64,000 nt of DNA from SAR92 bacterium BACL16 MAG-120619-bin48 (GCA_001438605.1 LIDE01000002.1:17473-81472), one strand, 5' to 3'. Numbered from the stretch's first letter, positions 1 through 9,205 are shown. The notes: generated by a model not told the origin, from the letters alone. A program made the numbers and translations.

Positions 1-291
1 CAACAACAGGGCCGCAACAATCAACTCTTTCACGGCATTGGCATTAGCCCCTGGGGTGTTAAACACCACAATGCCCTGCGCGGTGTAATCGGCCACGGGG
101 ATATTGTTCACCCCCGCCCCAGCGCGCGCCACGGCAACAACCGATGCAGGCATGACTTCTGAATGCAGCTTCTGGCTGCGCAACAGCACACCATCGGGAT
201 TGGCACAGTCACTGGCCACGTGGTAGCGGTTAGAGGGGAAGCGTTCCAGTCCTTTGGATGAAATTGCGTTGTAGGTACGAATGTTATACAT
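1..291 (-). CDS. serA: Phosphoglycerate dehydrogenase, N-terminal part (cut by window edge)
   Basis: Partial gene. Reading the minus strand from an ATG at 291 gives an open frame of 97 codons running off the window start. It begins MYNIRTYNAISSKGLERF and contains VAVARAGAGVNNIPVADY followed by GIVVFNTPGANANAVKEL. These are hallmarks of the substrate-binding domain of D-3-phosphoglycerate dehydrogenases, where the Arg-Ala-Gly-Ala-Gly stretch binds substrate. The enzyme oxidises 3-phosphoglycerate to 3-phosphohydroxypyruvate, the first step of serine synthesis. It lies 53 bp downstream of serC, the next enzyme of the pathway, on the same strand, so the two are probably co-transcribed. The NAD-binding domain lies outside the window. 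Confidence 0.88.
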   Translation of the reverse strand, partial: MYNIRTYNAISSKGLERFPSNRYHVASDCANPDGVLLRSQKLHSEVMPASVVAVARAGAGVNNIPVADYTAQGIVVFNTPGANANAVKELIVAALLL

Positions 292-344
292 GCGGTATTC
301 TCAGGCTATAGGTTTTGTTTTTGTTGTGCAGGCCGCGCTAATAA

Positions 345-1472
345 TCAAGCCGAGACTTCATGGTAGGCCCAATCGAGCCAAGGCAGCAGCGCCTCAAGGT
401 CGGACTTCTCGACCGTAGCACCACACCAAATACGCAGGCCCGCTGGGGCGTCGCGATAGGCGCCAATGTCAAAGGCCACTGCTTCCGCATCGAGTAATTT
501 GACGATTTGTTTCACTTGATCTTCGTTCAGGTCCAAGGTCAGACAAACGCTTGTGTTGGAAATTTGAGCAGGATTTTGCGCCAAAAAGTGTGCCCAAGGG
601 CGACTGGCGACAAAGCCTTTAATGACATCGAGATTGTCGCTGGATTTCGCAATTGAGGCGGGCAATCCGCCAATGGAGCGCACCCAATCCAACGCGTCGA
701 GATAGTCCGCAACACACAGCATTGACGGTGTATTGATTGTTTCACCGCGGAAAATTCCCTCGACCAGCTTGCCGCCTTTAGTCATGCGGAAAATTTTCGG
801 CATCGGCCATGTCGGCGTGTAGCTCTCCAGACGCTCAACCGCCCGTGGGCTGAGAATTAACATACCGTGAGCGCCTTCTCCGCCGAGGACTTTCTGCCAG
901 CTGTAGGTAATAACGTCGAGCTTTTCCCATGGCATATCCATGGCAAAGACCGCCGACGTGGCGTCGCAGATGGTCAAGCCGGTGCGGTCGTCGCTAATCC
1001 AGTCAGCATTCTCAACTTTAACGCCAGCCGTGGTGCCATTCCACGTGAAAATGGTGTCGTGATCAGGGTTAGCTTGCGTGAGATCCGGAAGATGTCCGTA
1101 ATCAGCGGTGTAGGTATTAACGTTGTCGAGCTTGAGCTGCTTGGTGACATCAGTTAACCAGTCTCGACCGAACGCTTCCCAGGCAAAAATATCGACGGGC
1201 CGCGCACCCAACACAGACCACAAAATCATTTCAACAGCACCGGTGTCTGACGCGGGAACCACGCCAACACGATAACCTTCTGGCAGGCCGAGAATCTCCG
1301 CTGTATCACTGCACGCCCGACCAAGGGCGGTCTTGCCGATGCTTGAACGATGCGAGCGCCCCAACGTGGAAATATCAAGATTATTGACATCGTAACCTGG
1401 GCGCTTTGAGCAGGGTCCAGAGGAGAAATTCGGGTTTTTTGGCTTGGCTGAAGGCTTGGGTAGGTTCGTCAT
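345..1472 (-). CDS. serC: Phosphoserine aminotransferase
   Basis: Pyridoxal-phosphate enzyme converting 3-phosphohydroxypyruvate to phosphoserine in serine synthesis; it may also act on the analogous pyridoxine-pathway substrate. The protein begins [20 protein letters not shown] and has the PLP lysine in the motif [15 protein letters not shown] (Lys about 194). It belongs to the longer SerC subtype of about 375 residues common in alphaproteobacteria, rather than the E. coli type. The frame stays open upstream to 1595, but that extension starts inside a hairpin (1574-1595) and is not conserved in character, so the ATG at 1472 is chosen. It lies just upstream of serA on the same strand. Confidence 0.92.
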   Translation of the reverse strand: MTNLPKPSAKPKNPNFSSGPCSKRPGYDVNNLDISTLGRSHRSSIGKTALGRACSDTAEILGLPEGYRVGVVPASDTGAVEMILWSVLGARPVDIFAWEAFGRDWLTDVTKQLKLDNVNTYTADYGHLPDLTQANPDHDTIFTWNGTTAGVKVENADWISDDRTGLTICDATSAVFAMDMPWEKLDVITYSWQKVLGGEGAHGMLILSPRAVERLESYTPTWPMPKIFRMTKGGKLVEGIFRGETINTPSMLCVADYLDALDWVRSIGGLPASIAKSSDNLDVIKGFVASRPWAHFLAQNPAQISNTSVCLTLDLNEDQVKQIVKLLDAEAVAFDIGAYRDAPAGLRIWCGATVEKSDLEALLPWLDWAYHEVSA

Positions 1473-1573
1473 TTTAGGCGCGAGTTCTATGTGTTGTAGG
1501 AACAGGAAAAAGGGTGTTGAGTCTACTGTTTGAGGTGCTGCAAATAAAGTATTTTTGCTAATGTCGACTATTG

Positions 1574-1598
1574 ATGCAGCCCATGAGGGCTGCATTTT
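1574..1598 (+). terminator. Perfect 9-bp hairpin between dsbA and serC
   Basis: ATGCAGCCC at 1574-1582 pairs exactly with GGGCTGCAT at 1587-1595 around a 4-nt loop and is followed by TTTT on the plus strand. Both neighbouring genes are on the minus strand, where no U-run follows the stem. It is therefore either a terminator for antisense transcription or a structure in the dsbA-serC spacer or serC leader. Confidence 0.45.
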
Positions 1599-1621
1599 AA
1601 GACTGTATTAAAAGAGTAAAA

Positions 1622-2278
1622 CTATTTTCCGGCTGCAGCGGAGGCGCGTGCGGCGCGCTCTTTCTCAATCAGAAAATCAGCGACGCGAAGCATGCCTTCA
1701 AAGCCGCCGGCCATAGCCGCACTAATTCGGTACTTGCCGTTCACCACCATTTCTGGGGTTCCCTGAGTACGATAGCCGCGCATTTTCGCCTTACCCTGAT
1801 TGACCATGCTGGTCATGCCAAAAGAGTTGAAGGTTTGAGAGAATTTAACAGGATCAACACCCGCCGCGCTGAAAAACGGCACGAGGGCTTGCTCTGTTTG
1901 CACGGGCTGTCGGCGCACATGGATAGCCTCAAAAATCGGCTCATGCACCTTGTCGAGCACTCCCAACATCACCGCAGTGTAATAAGCGCGAGCGTACACT
2001 TCGAGGGAGGGCTGCCATGCGGCCGGCGTGCGCTGAAAATCAACGTCGCTGCCAAGATTTTGCGACCAAGGATGTAACGCCGCTTCGAAGTTAAAGCAGT
2101 GGCCGCAGTGGTAAGAAAACATCTCGTTGACTTCGATTTTGTCAGGGTCAGCGGTTCTCATCACCTGAGGCAGTACTTCGTAGTGGACGCCAGCCGAGTA
2201 TTTTTCCTCAGCCGCACAACCCAACGATACCGGTAACAACACCAGAAGTAACATGTAGCTAGCGAAACGACGCAACAT
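1622..2278 (-). CDS. dsbA: Thiol:disulfide interchange protein, DsbA family
   Basis: Periplasmic oxidase that introduces disulfide bonds into exported proteins. A hydrophobic signal segment (about residues 7-22) is followed by a thioredoxin fold. The active site is FSYHCGHCFNF (Cys58, Cys61), with a CGHC dipeptide rather than the CPHC of E. coli DsbA. The cis-proline loop is seen as GTPEMVVNGKY near residue 175. Length (218) is normal for the family. The start ATG has a clear AAGGAGA ribosome site. It sits next to a cytochrome c4 gene, the same pairing seen in Pseudomonas. Whether the Cys at residue 21 makes it a lipoprotein is doubtful because the lipobox is poor. Confidence 0.9.
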   Translation of the reverse strand: MLRRFASYMLLLVLLPVSLGCAAEEKYSAGVHYEVLPQVMRTADPDKIEVNEMFSYHCGHCFNFEAALHPWSQNLGSDVDFQRTPAAWQPSLEVYARAYYTAVMLGVLDKVHEPIFEAIHVRRQPVQTEQALVPFFSAAGVDPVKFSQTFNSFGMTSMVNQGKAKMRGYRTQGTPEMVVNGKYRISAAMAGGFEGMLRVADFLIEKERAARASAAAGK

Positions 2279-2332
2279 AAGACTCTCCTTTAAATTCGTT
2301 CAACTCGTAAAAAGATGTATCCCGAAAACAGC

Positions 2333-2352
2333 GCGGCACACAAGCGTGCCGC
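2333..2352 (-). terminator. Hairpin downstream of cytochrome c4
   Basis: GCGGCAC (2333-2339) pairs with GTGCCGC (2346-2352) around a 6-nt loop. Read on the minus strand, the stem is followed after a few bases by a short U-rich tract (TGTTTT). This suits a modest terminator for the cytochrome c4 transcript, just ahead of dsbA. Confidence 0.45.
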
Positions 2353-2375
2353 TATCATCATTCATCACTACAGTC

Positions 2376-3017
2376 TTAGTTAAGACCGGAAATAAAATTC
2401 GCAACGGCCTTAATCTCTTTGTCGCTCAACCGCTCAGCAACACCCTGCATAATTTTTGCATTGCCGCCGCTGGCGCGCTCGCCGCTGCGGTATTTTGTCA
2501 GCTGACTGGCGATGTAATCTGCGTGTTGACCACCCAGCGCTGGATAGCCCGCGGGGTCATTGCCGTTGCCTGCAGGCGAGTGACAGCCAGTGCATGATGG
2601 CACACCTGTCTTGAGGTTGCCCGCACGGTAAATATTTTCGCCAAGTTCGAGTACAGCATTGGCATCACTATAGCCGATCAGGGTGATCTCAGTCGCACCG
2701 GACACCTGTCGTTTCTGGCTGTTATAAAAAGCCGCCATATCTTGCAAGTCTTGATCGGAAGAGGCGTTCAGCAAGCCTGTCATTTCAACAATAACGCGCT
2801 CTCCAGACTGAATTGTTCGCAACTGGCGAACCAGATAATTCTCGCCCAACCCCGCAAGCGTTGGGAAAGAAGAAACCATGCTGTTTCCATCATTGCCGTG
2901 ACAACCGGCGCAAACAGCTACCTTAGATTTTCCTGCTGCAGCATCACCAGATGCTATAGCCTGATCCACTGTTAATGCAGCCATCAGACAAATAATACTT
3001 AAAAAGCTTTTTTTCAT
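2376..3017 (-). CDS. Dihaem cytochrome c4
   Basis: Periplasmic or membrane-anchored electron carrier with two covalently bound haems. After a signal peptide ending near residue 22 there are two homologous halves, each with a CxxCH haem site: CAGCH at 36-40 and CTGCH at 142-146. A likely Met ligand lies in NAKIMQG in the second half. The 213-residue length and two-domain layout fit the c4 family, which in related bacteria donates electrons to terminal oxidases. A cox cluster lies at 11-19 kb. Divergent from engB, with a tandem repeat in the intergenic promoter region. Confidence 0.9.
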   Translation of the reverse strand: MKKSFLSIICLMAALTVDQAIASGDAAAGKSKVAVCAGCHGNDGNSMVSSFPTLAGLGENYLVRQLRTIQSGERVIVEMTGLLNASSDQDLQDMAAFYNSQKRQVSGATEITLIGYSDANAVLELGENIYRAGNLKTGVPSCTGCHSPAGNGNDPAGYPALGGQHADYIASQLTKYRSGERASGGNAKIMQGVAERLSDKEIKAVANFISGLN

Positions 3018-3050
3018 GGTTAATCAACTCGTGCAATCCGCTAGAATAGC

Positions 3051-3078
3051 GGGCGGCCCATGGAGTGGGGCGGCCCAT
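3051..3078. repeat. Tandem 11-bp direct repeat in cytochrome c4 / engB promoter region
   Basis: GGGCGGCCCAT occurs exactly at 3051-3061 and again at 3068-3078, one and a half helical turns apart, within the 196-bp divergent spacer. GGGC/GCCC inside each copy is itself palindromic. Placement suggests a regulator-binding site, but I recognise no known operator. Confidence 0.5.
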
Positions 3079-3213
3079 AAACGGCCTGAAGTGTCGATAA
3101 AGCGTAACCGCTCATCGCCACTGCGACCATTAAACAATAGCCATACTGGCTAAAGCGCGCGCATTATAACCAACGCGCGGCAATTCTTACAGCGAGATAA
3201 TGACCCTTTAGCC

Positions 3214-3858
3214 ATGGATTCAACGCATATCGATTATAAAAGTGTTTCATTTCTGACAAGCGCGCCCTCTATTAAGCAGTGTCCGGCAGATACTGGCAGA
3301 GAGATTGCCTTTGCCGGCCGCTCAAATGCGGGCAAGTCTAGCGCGATTAATACGCTTACCCGCACCAAAGGGCTGGCCAGAACCAGTAAAACCCCCGGTC
3401 GCACCCAGCTGATTAACTTCTTCGAACTGGGCGCCGACCGTCGCTTGGTTGATTTGCCTGGTTACGGATACGCAAAAGTACCGATAGCGATGAAGCGTGA
3501 GTGGGACAAGCACCTCGCCGAATACCTGCAGATGCGCCAAAGCATTGCCGGGCTGGTGTTGTTGATGGATATTCGCCATCCGCTGCAGGAGTTTGATCAG
3601 CAGATGCTCAACTGGGCGGCTCAAGCTGGCCTGCCAGTACACATTTTATTAACCAAAGCCGACAAACTGAAGCGCGGTCCCGCGCAAAGCGCCCTGCTGA
3701 TGGTTGAGCGCCATCTGCGCGATATGGATCCCGGCTGCACTCTGCTCAGTGCGCAGACTTTTTCATCCCTAAAAAATCAGGGACTGCCTGAGCTTGAGTC
3801 AGTATTAAACCACTGGTTCAAAGGCGATCTTGTTGATGATGAGGGCGAGCTGGCATAG
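3214..3858 (+). CDS. engB: Ribosome biogenesis GTPase EngB (YihA/YsxC)
   Basis: Essential-class GTPase of the TrmE-Era-EngA superfamily involved in assembly of the large ribosomal subunit and needed for normal division. Motifs in order are G1 GRSNAGKS (about 35-42), the switch region with TPGRTQ, G3 DLPGYG (80-85) and G4 TKAD near residue 150. Length (214) is normal. The start is the ATG after the divergent promoter region; no strong Shine-Dalgarno is visible. In Pseudomonas it is convergent with polA. Here an extra gene and a gene-poor stretch separate the two. Confidence 0.95.
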   Translation: MDSTHIDYKSVSFLTSAPSIKQCPADTGREIAFAGRSNAGKSSAINTLTRTKGLARTSKTPGRTQLINFFELGADRRLVDLPGYGYAKVPIAMKREWDKHLAEYLQMRQSIAGLVLLMDIRHPLQEFDQQMLNWAAQAGLPVHILLTKADKLKRGPAQSALLMVERHLRDMDPGCTLLSAQTFSSLKNQGLPELESVLNHWFKGDLVDDEGELA

Positions 3859-3863
3859 ATTGC

Positions 3864-3932
3864 CTAGTAACTAAAATAGCTCAACTGTTCTCCTTTGCGC
3901 GGCACCACTTCTATATCCTCGACACGCACGCC
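3864..3932 (-). pseudogene. Possible C-terminal remnant of an M24-type metallopeptidase
   Basis: The minus strand encodes GVRVEDIEVVPRKGEQLSYF plus two residues and a TAG stop. An in-frame TAG also lies directly upstream, so only 22 codons remain. The start of this peptide resembles the GxRxEDxxxV end of Xaa-Pro peptidases and related M24 enzymes. It abuts the stem-loop at 3952-3980 and has no upstream continuation in any minus frame I can read. The match is short, so chance is possible. Confidence 0.3.
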
Positions 3933-3951
3933 CTAACGCTAAAATCAAAAA

Positions 3952-3980
3952 AAACCCCAGTCCAAACTGGACTGGGGTTT
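3952..3980 (-). terminator. Strong 13-bp hairpin terminator
   Basis: Positions 3952-3964 and 3968-3980 form a perfect 13-bp inverted repeat with a 3-nt loop. On the minus strand the stem is followed by eight U residues, a strong intrinsic terminator. On the plus strand only three T follow, so it may weakly terminate engB as well. Confidence 0.8.
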
Positions 3981-4536
3981 GCATCACCTTGCTTGGGAGT
4001 TTTGGCGTTGCAGTTGCTTAGGTTCGGGGGAGAGTTAAGCAATATCGTCTTGCCCTTATTCAGACCATCAAAAATCAGATAGTTCAAAAATAATTGCAAA
4101 AAAGTGAAAATATTTTTTATTTTTGAGTATTAAGTCCGCATCAGCCTCTCAAATTCACACAAAAATCGTGGTATTTGCCCATTAAAACGACTACCAAATG
4201 GCTTTTTTGGCCACTCAGCCGCAACAACTTGCCAAACAGTTGACCTGGATCAGGCAGAACGAAAAATAGGGGCCTAGATAAGCTTGCGAGCCAGGAAGTC
4301 TCTTCCTACCCTTACTGTGGTTTGATCATTTGCAGGATGCAGATAGCTGAAGCAATCAATGGAGTTGGTTGCCGAACCCGCGGCTAAACAGGTCAATTTT
4401 GACTTGCTTGCCAGCAGTAACGCACCAAATCCTCCGCTTTCTCCAGATTGACGCTGCAGCGCAGTTAAACCCAGTGTCAGGTGTTTTTTCGTCCGGCGCA
4501 TGTCACTGCCAATAACAAGGACGTGGAGAAGATGTT
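3981..4536. other. Gene-poor stretch upstream of the VPLPA-CTERM gene
   Basis: About 550 bp with no ORF I can support. The first half is AT-rich with A/T runs around 4090-4130. A 75-codon minus ORF at 4274-4501 has no recognisable domain or ribosome site. The right end must contain the promoter and leader of the VPLPA-CTERM gene. I see no known riboswitch fold. A GG-N10-GC pair near 4207 resembles only the core of a sigma-54 promoter and lies over 300 bp from the gene. Confidence 0.5.
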
Positions 4537-5208
4537 ATGAAGAAAACAATTGTAAAACCTTTGTGTTTAGCAGGCCTATTGGCTCTCGCAGCCGCGCCGG
4601 TTTCCGCGACAACGTGGATGATCGGCGACAATGATGGCTACGGTGCGGGCATCCCCGACAACGCCAACCACCCGTTCAATGGATCTAGTGCAAACTACGA
4701 TGGCCGCAGCGCTGCAGAAATGGCTGCCACCAATGGCGCACAGTACACCGACACGTACAGTACCACGCACCCCGGATACGGCCCGCAACCTGGCACCGTC
4801 GCCACGTTTGTCTTTGAAGGTCTCGGCAATGGCTGGACTGAAGGCAGCATGTGGTTTGATATGGCTGACTTCCAAGCCTCTACGTTTGGCGCTGTCAAAA
4901 CCACCTACAACGGCATTGCGCAAAACTGGGCCTTCAATGATGGCTTTCCAAGCACAAAAATCCGCTTTTTTGACTTAGCTCAGGACGTGATTGACTCGAT
5001 CAACAGCCTCGGCTCACTGACCGTAGCCATTGACCGCGCCGGTTCTGGGGATTTCTACGGATTTGACTTTGCGCTGCTCTCTGACCGCGTCGGGGACAAC
5101 ACCAATATTGGTGAAGTACCGCTACCCGCCGCTGTTTGGCTGTTCGGATCAGGCGTAATGGGACTCCTGGGTCTGCGTCGCCGCAAAAGCGCGGTTGCCG
5201 TAGCCTAA
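4537..5208 (+). CDS. VPLPA-CTERM (exosortase-sorted) secreted protein
   Basis: Secreted protein of unknown function. It has an N-terminal signal peptide (residues 1-24, ending PVSA). At the C-terminus (about 194-218) it has the motif VPLPAAVWLFGSGVMGLLGL followed by RRRK: recognition motif, hydrophobic helix and basic cluster, the tripartite exosortase sorting signal of the PEP-CTERM class. Such proteins are normally processed by an exosortase and tied to extracellular polysaccharide or surface structures; no exosortase is present here. The middle is rich in Gly, Asp, Asn and aromatic residues, with no domain I can name. A GGAGAAG ribosome site precedes the ATG. It interrupts the usual engB-polA adjacency, suggesting acquired or lineage-specific content. 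Confidence 0.85.
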   Translation: MKKTIVKPLCLAGLLALAAAPVSATTWMIGDNDGYGAGIPDNANHPFNGSSANYDGRSAAEMAATNGAQYTDTYSTTHPGYGPQPGTVATFVFEGLGNGWTEGSMWFDMADFQASTFGAVKTTYNGIAQNWAFNDGFPSTKIRFFDLAQDVIDSINSLGSLTVAIDRAGSGDFYGFDFALLSDRVGDNTNIGEVPLPAAVWLFGSGVMGLLGLRRRKSAVAVA

Positions 5209-5242
5209 ACTCCCTCGGCGTAACCAATACGCCACTCCAAGG

Positions 5243-5279
5243 CATTGTGGCTCCCACTGGCGGAGCCACAATGTTTTTA
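5243..5279 (+). terminator. Rho-independent terminator of the VPLPA-CTERM gene
   Basis: CATTGTGGCTCC (5243-5254) pairs perfectly with GGAGCCACAATG (5262-5273) around a 7-nt loop and is followed by TTTTTA on the plus strand. It is correctly placed 35 bp after the stop codon and just before the convergent polA end. Confidence 0.9.
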
Positions 5280-5308
5280 TTGCTGCCGGTTTGGTGTCTG
5301 GGCCCCAG

Positions 5309-8098
5309 CTAGTGCGCTTCATCCCAATTGTCACCCACGCCCACATCAACCACCAACGGCACCAGTAGCTCGGCGGCGCTTTCCATGCGTTGAATCAAGC
5401 CCGCTTGGATCAGTTGCAGCTCTGACTCGGGCACTTCAAGTACCAATTCATCGTGTACCTGCATAATCATGCGGCTTTTAAGTGTGCCCTGCCGCAGCCA
5501 ATCGTCAACGGAGACCATTGCGCGTTTAATAATATCCGCGGCCGTTCCCTGCATGGGTGCATTGATGGCGGTGCGCTCTGCGGCCTGGCGGCGCATGCCG
5601 TTTCGGGCATTAATTTCCGGCAAATAGAGACGTCGGCCAAAAATGGTTTCCACGTAGCCTCTTTCGGCCGCGGTGTGACGAATAGTGTTCATGTAGTTCT
5701 GCACGCCGGGGTAGCGTGCGAAGTAGAGCTCTATATAGTCGGCAGCTTGTTTGCGGCCAATGGTGAGCTGGCGCGCTAAGCCAAAGGCTGACATGCCGTA
5801 GATAAGGCCAAAGTTGATGGCTTTTGCGCTGCGTCGCTGATCGGCGGTTACCTCGTCGGTGGCAACACCAAATACTTCTGCTGCGGTGGCGCGGTGAATG
5901 TCCTGACCGCTTTTGAACGCCGCTAGCAGGCTGGGATCTTCTGACAGATGGGCCATAATTCGCAGTTCTATTTGCGAGTAGTCGGCTGCCACGAGCTTGT
6001 GGCCTGGCGCGGCAATAAAGGCTTGGCGAACGCGCCGCCCCTCGGCTGAGCGAATAGGAATATTCTGTAAATTGGGATCCGATGAGGAGAGTCGGCCTGT
6101 GGCGGTGCCTGCCTGATGGTAGGAGGTGTGAATGCGTCCCGTGGTCGAGTTGATCATGACCGGCAGTTTGTCGGTATAGGTGGATTTCAGCTTAGCGAGC
6201 CCGCGGTGCTCAAGCAGTACTTTCGGCAGCGGATAATCGAGAGCTAGCTCTTGCAGCACCTCTTCCTTGGTGGAGGGTGCGCCTTTTTCGGTTTTCTTGA
6301 GTACTGGAATACCCAGTTTGTCGAAGAGTATTTCACCCAGCTGCTTAGGCGATGCAAGGTTAAATTGCTGGCCGGCGAGGTCCCATGCTTCTGTTTCAAG
6401 TTCGGCAAGGCGCTCAGCGAGCTCTTGGCTCTGCTGGAACAGCAGCGTGCTGTCGATCAGCGCACCGGTGCGCTCGATACGCGAGAGCACGGGGACAAGC
6501 GGCAGCTCAATATCACTGAACACTGTGGCCAAGGTTGGCTCAGCCACTAGTTGCGGCCACAGCGCTTGGTGTAGGCGCAGGGTAATATCGGCATCTTCCG
6601 CGGCGTAGGGGCCAGCCTGCTCGAGAGCCACTTGATTGAAGGTGATTTGGGCGGCGCCCTTGCCCGCGACGTCGGCGAAGGAGATGGTGGTTTCATTGAG
6701 GTACTTTAAGGCCAAACTGTCCATATCATGGCGTGTCGCGACAGAGTCAAGCACGTAGGATTCAAGCATGGTGTCAAAGGCAATGCCCTGTAAATTGATG
6801 CCATGCTGTGCAAGCACGCTCATATCGTACTTAAGATTTTGACCAACCTTGTTGATCTGTGGGTTTTCCAGTAGAGGCTTGAGCTGCTCGAGGACAAAGT
6901 CGCGCGACAGCTGCTGAGGCGCACCCATATAGTCATGCGCAAATGGAATGTAGGCGGCTTGGCCTGGCGTTACTGCGACGGACACGCCGACGAGTTCTGC
7001 CTTCATGTAGTCGAGGCTGGTGGTCTCGGTGTCAACGGCGATTAAGTCTGCCGTGTTTAAGCGCTCAAGCCAGTCTGCAAAATGTGCTTCGGTGAGAACG
7101 GTTTGATAGTCTTTGACCAATGTCGCTTTTTCGATGGGTTGCGCGGGTTCTTGAGAGGCTTTTTCGGGGTCTTTTTCAGTGGCTTTGGCGGCAGACGGTT
7201 GCGCCACGGCTGCTCCGTTCGAGCCGGCCAATGCCTCCTCAACCCACGATTTGAACTCCATATCTTGGAATAATGCCAGCAACTGGTCGTTGTCGGGCGT
7301 GCCGTTCTTCAGATCGCCAATGTGTAATGGCATTTCAACGTCGGTTTTGATGGTGGCTAGCTGGTAAGAGAGGTAAGCCAGCGCTTTGTGCTCTTCGAGC
7401 TTGGCTGCCATGGTCTTGGCGCCGCGAAAATCCAGGGTACCGACATCATCGAGGCGACTGTAAATCGCATCCAGGCCCCCTATTCCCTGCAACAACCGCA
7501 ACGCCGTTTTCTCGCCCACGCCGGGCACGCCGGGAATATTGTCTGACTTGTCACCCAACAGCGCGAGATAGTCGATGATCAGCTCGGGTGGTATGCCAAA
7601 CTTCTCAATCACCCCTGCCCTGTCTAGATAGGTATTGGTCATGGTGTTGATGAGAGTAATGTGCTCATTGACCAACTGGGCAATATCTTTGTCGCCGGTT
7701 GAAATAATTACCGGCTGCTGGGCCGCTGTGGCCTGCAGCGCGAGGGTGCCAATAACATCGTCGGCCTCAACGCCATCGATAATTAGCATCGGCAGGCCCA
7801 TCGCCTGAATAATATTGTGAATCGGCTCTATCTGTAGGCGCAGGTCGTCAGGCATGGGCGGGCGCTGGGCTTTGTAATCCGCGTACAAATCGTCGCGAAA
7901 GGTTTTGCCTTTTGCGTCAAACACCACAACTACCGTGCTTTGAGGATAGTCTTTCTGCATGCGGCGCATCATATTGATCACCCCTTTTACCGCACCTGTG
8001 GGCTTGCCTTTGCTGTTCGTCAGCGGTGGCAGCGCGTGGAAAGCGCGATACAGATAGGAGGAGCCATCAACAAGAATTACCGGGGTGTTAGTGTCCAT
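5309..8098 (-). CDS. polA: DNA polymerase I
   Basis: Repair polymerase that also removes Okazaki-fragment RNA primers. All three domains appear intact in 929 residues. The N-terminal 5' nuclease begins with [20 protein letters not shown] and has [17 protein letters not shown]. The 3'-5' exonuclease has its DxE motif in [11 protein letters not shown] (about 355) and YAAEDADI. The polymerase domain has motif A DYSQIELR (about 704) and motif [11 protein letters not shown] (about 881). The linker between the first two domains, near residues 290-340, is rich in Ala, Lys and Pro. Convergent with the VPLPA-CTERM gene. Confidence 0.97.
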   Translation of the reverse strand: MDTNTPVILVDGSSYLYRAFHALPPLTNSKGKPTGAVKGVINMMRRMQKDYPQSTVVVVFDAKGKTFRDDLYADYKAQRPPMPDDLRLQIEPIHNIIQAMGLPMLIIDGVEADDVIGTLALQATAAQQPVIISTGDKDIAQLVNEHITLINTMTNTYLDRAGVIEKFGIPPELIIDYLALLGDKSDNIPGVPGVGEKTALRLLQGIGGLDAIYSRLDDVGTLDFRGAKTMAAKLEEHKALAYLSYQLATIKTDVEMPLHIGDLKNGTPDNDQLLALFQDMEFKSWVEEALAGSNGAAVAQPSAAKATEKDPEKASQEPAQPIEKATLVKDYQTVLTEAHFADWLERLNTADLIAVDTETTSLDYMKAELVGVSVAVTPGQAAYIPFAHDYMGAPQQLSRDFVLEQLKPLLENPQINKVGQNLKYDMSVLAQHGINLQGIAFDTMLESYVLDSVATRHDMDSLALKYLNETTISFADVAGKGAAQITFNQVALEQAGPYAAEDADITLRLHQALWPQLVAEPTLATVFSDIELPLVPVLSRIERTGALIDSTLLFQQSQELAERLAELETEAWDLAGQQFNLASPKQLGEILFDKLGIPVLKKTEKGAPSTKEEVLQELALDYPLPKVLLEHRGLAKLKSTYTDKLPVMINSTTGRIHTSYHQAGTATGRLSSSDPNLQNIPIRSAEGRRVRQAFIAAPGHKLVAADYSQIELRIMAHLSEDPSLLAAFKSGQDIHRATAAEVFGVATDEVTADQRRSAKAINFGLIYGMSAFGLARQLTIGRKQAADYIELYFARYPGVQNYMNTIRHTAAERGYVETIFGRRLYLPEINARNGMRRQAAERTAINAPMQGTAADIIKRAMVSVDDWLRQGTLKSRMIMQVHDELVLEVPESELQLIQAGLIQRMESAAELLVPLVVDVGVGDNWDEAH

Positions 8099-8194
8099 AG
8101 AGTTTGAAATCTGCAGCTAATAAAGAAAGCAGGATACACGATTTAGGTGAGCCTGTTGACCAATTGATGGCCTAAGTTTTATGGCCTTGCCGCT

Positions 8195-9100
8195 CTAAAA
8201 GCAGGCTTTAAATTGTGTCACAAAGCCCTGCATAAATTCGCTGTACGCGTCGTGAGTTAGCGCCTGGCTGAAGCCTTGAGGATCGAGGGTGACCAGCGGC
8301 ACATTGAGCTCCTCTGCCAACACCTCGGCATCTTTCCCAGCGTATTGAGGCTCGCTAAAAACACAGCTCACACCTAAGGTTGCGGCGCGCTGACGCAGCA
8401 AGTACAGGCTTTTGGCTCCCTGACTCGCACCGCGAATATCGCGAATGGACAGGCCCGCGCGCAAGTTAAATGCCTGCGCAAAGTGCCCATAGGCGTCGTG
8501 ATGACTGAGATAGTCGCGATGTTGCAGCGGCGCGAGCTGCTCGCTCAGGTCTGCGCGCTGGGCTGCTGTAAGTACATCATGCAAAGGCAACCCGAGTCGC
8601 TGCTGAATAACGCTGGCAATAATGTTGGCATTGTCTGGATTGAGCCAAACATGAGGGTCGACATGCAAATCGCCATGGGTCCCAGACGCTGTGTGGGGCT
8701 CAGTCTCTGCCGCGGCAATTGCGGGCAATTGCAAAACTGTTATCCGCTGTTGCGCAGGAAGGCGCGTCATTGTCTGCGCGATGCGCGGCTCAAAGCTGTC
8801 GCCAATCCAGACCACAAGATCGGCCTGTTTAATCTTTCTGTGGGCCGACAATGGCAAGGTGACATCGTGCTCAGACTGAGCTGCGGACTGCAGGTAGTCG
8901 ACGCTGGCGCTGTCGCCGACGGCCGCTTTAGCAATAATTGCCAGCGGCTTAATCGTTGTCACAATGACCCGCTTAGGCGCAGTCTGGTCGGAAGCCGCGG
9001 CATGAGCCGCGCAAATTAGGGTCAAAATAAGCAGACAGGCCGACATCGATGGCAAAATGTTATATTGTATCTTTTTATTCTGTGGCAAAATAATGACCAA
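8195..9100 (-). CDS. znuA: Zinc ABC transporter, periplasmic binding protein
   Basis: Cluster A-I metal-binding protein that captures zinc in the periplasm and delivers it to ZnuBC. The mature part begins VIVTTIKPLAIIAKA. A short metal-loop-like segment rich in His (EPHTASGTHGDLHVDPHVWL) precedes the conserved HVWLNPDNA motif. Divergent from zur-znuC-znuB with Zur-box-like palindromes between. The start is uncertain: the frame opens with TTG at 9100, giving an n-region with Lys residues. The first ATG is at 9046, which would give an uncharged signal peptide but would leave the second Zur-like box (9059-9071) upstream of the gene. Confidence 0.9.
   Translation of the reverse strand: MVIILPQNKKIQYNILPSMSACLLILTLICAAHAAASDQTAPKRVIVTTIKPLAIIAKAAVGDSASVDYLQSAAQSEHDVTLPLSAHRKIKQADLVVWIGDSFEPRIAQTMTRLPAQQRITVLQLPAIAAAETEPHTASGTHGDLHVDPHVWLNPDNANIIASVIQQRLGLPLHDVLTAAQRADLSEQLAPLQHRDYLSHHDAYGHFAQAFNLRAGLSIRDIRGASQGAKSLYLLRQRAATLGVSCVFSEPQYAGKDAEVLAEELNVPLVTLDPQGFSQALTHDAYSEFMQGFVTQFKACF
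9059..9071. promoter_or_regulatory. Second Zur-box-like sequence
   Basis: GTTATATTGTATC matches the better palindrome at 9151-9163 in 11 of 13 positions. It falls 13 bp ahead of the first ATG of znuA (9046), or inside the gene if the TTG at 9100 is used. Confidence 0.4.
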
Positions 9101-9150
9101 CCCTTATTAAGTGGGCGGCGATGCCAAGCTAAAAGCACCACTCGCGAATT

Positions 9151-9163
9151 GTTATATTATAAC
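9151..9163. promoter_or_regulatory. Zur box between znuA and zur
   Basis: GTTATATTATAAC is a perfect 6-1-6 palindrome matching the known gammaproteobacterial Zur operator core (GTTATANTATAAC). It lies between the divergent znuA and zur-znuCB units, where zinc-loaded Zur would repress both. Confidence 0.75.
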
Positions 9164-9205
9164 GTAACATGCTATTAGACCAAAGCACTTAGAGCAGAAT
9201 AGCCT

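Noticed and set aside
1037..1052. parS-like sequence in serC
   Set aside because: Central CACGTG is present, but 4 of 16 positions differ from the parS consensus, and it is 59 kb from the recF sites.
3911..4099. Minus-strand ORF of 62 codons over the 3952 terminator
   Set aside because: It translates the terminator stem itself and A/T tracts, with no ribosome site; not a plausible gene.
4207..4224. Sigma-54-like promoter core (GG-N10-GC)
   Set aside because: Only the dinucleotide core matches and it is over 300 bp from the gene; too weak to claim.
4274..4501. Minus-strand ORF of 75 codons upstream of the VPLPA-CTERM gene
   Set aside because: No ribosome site, no recognisable motif and unusual composition; probably chance in a leader region.
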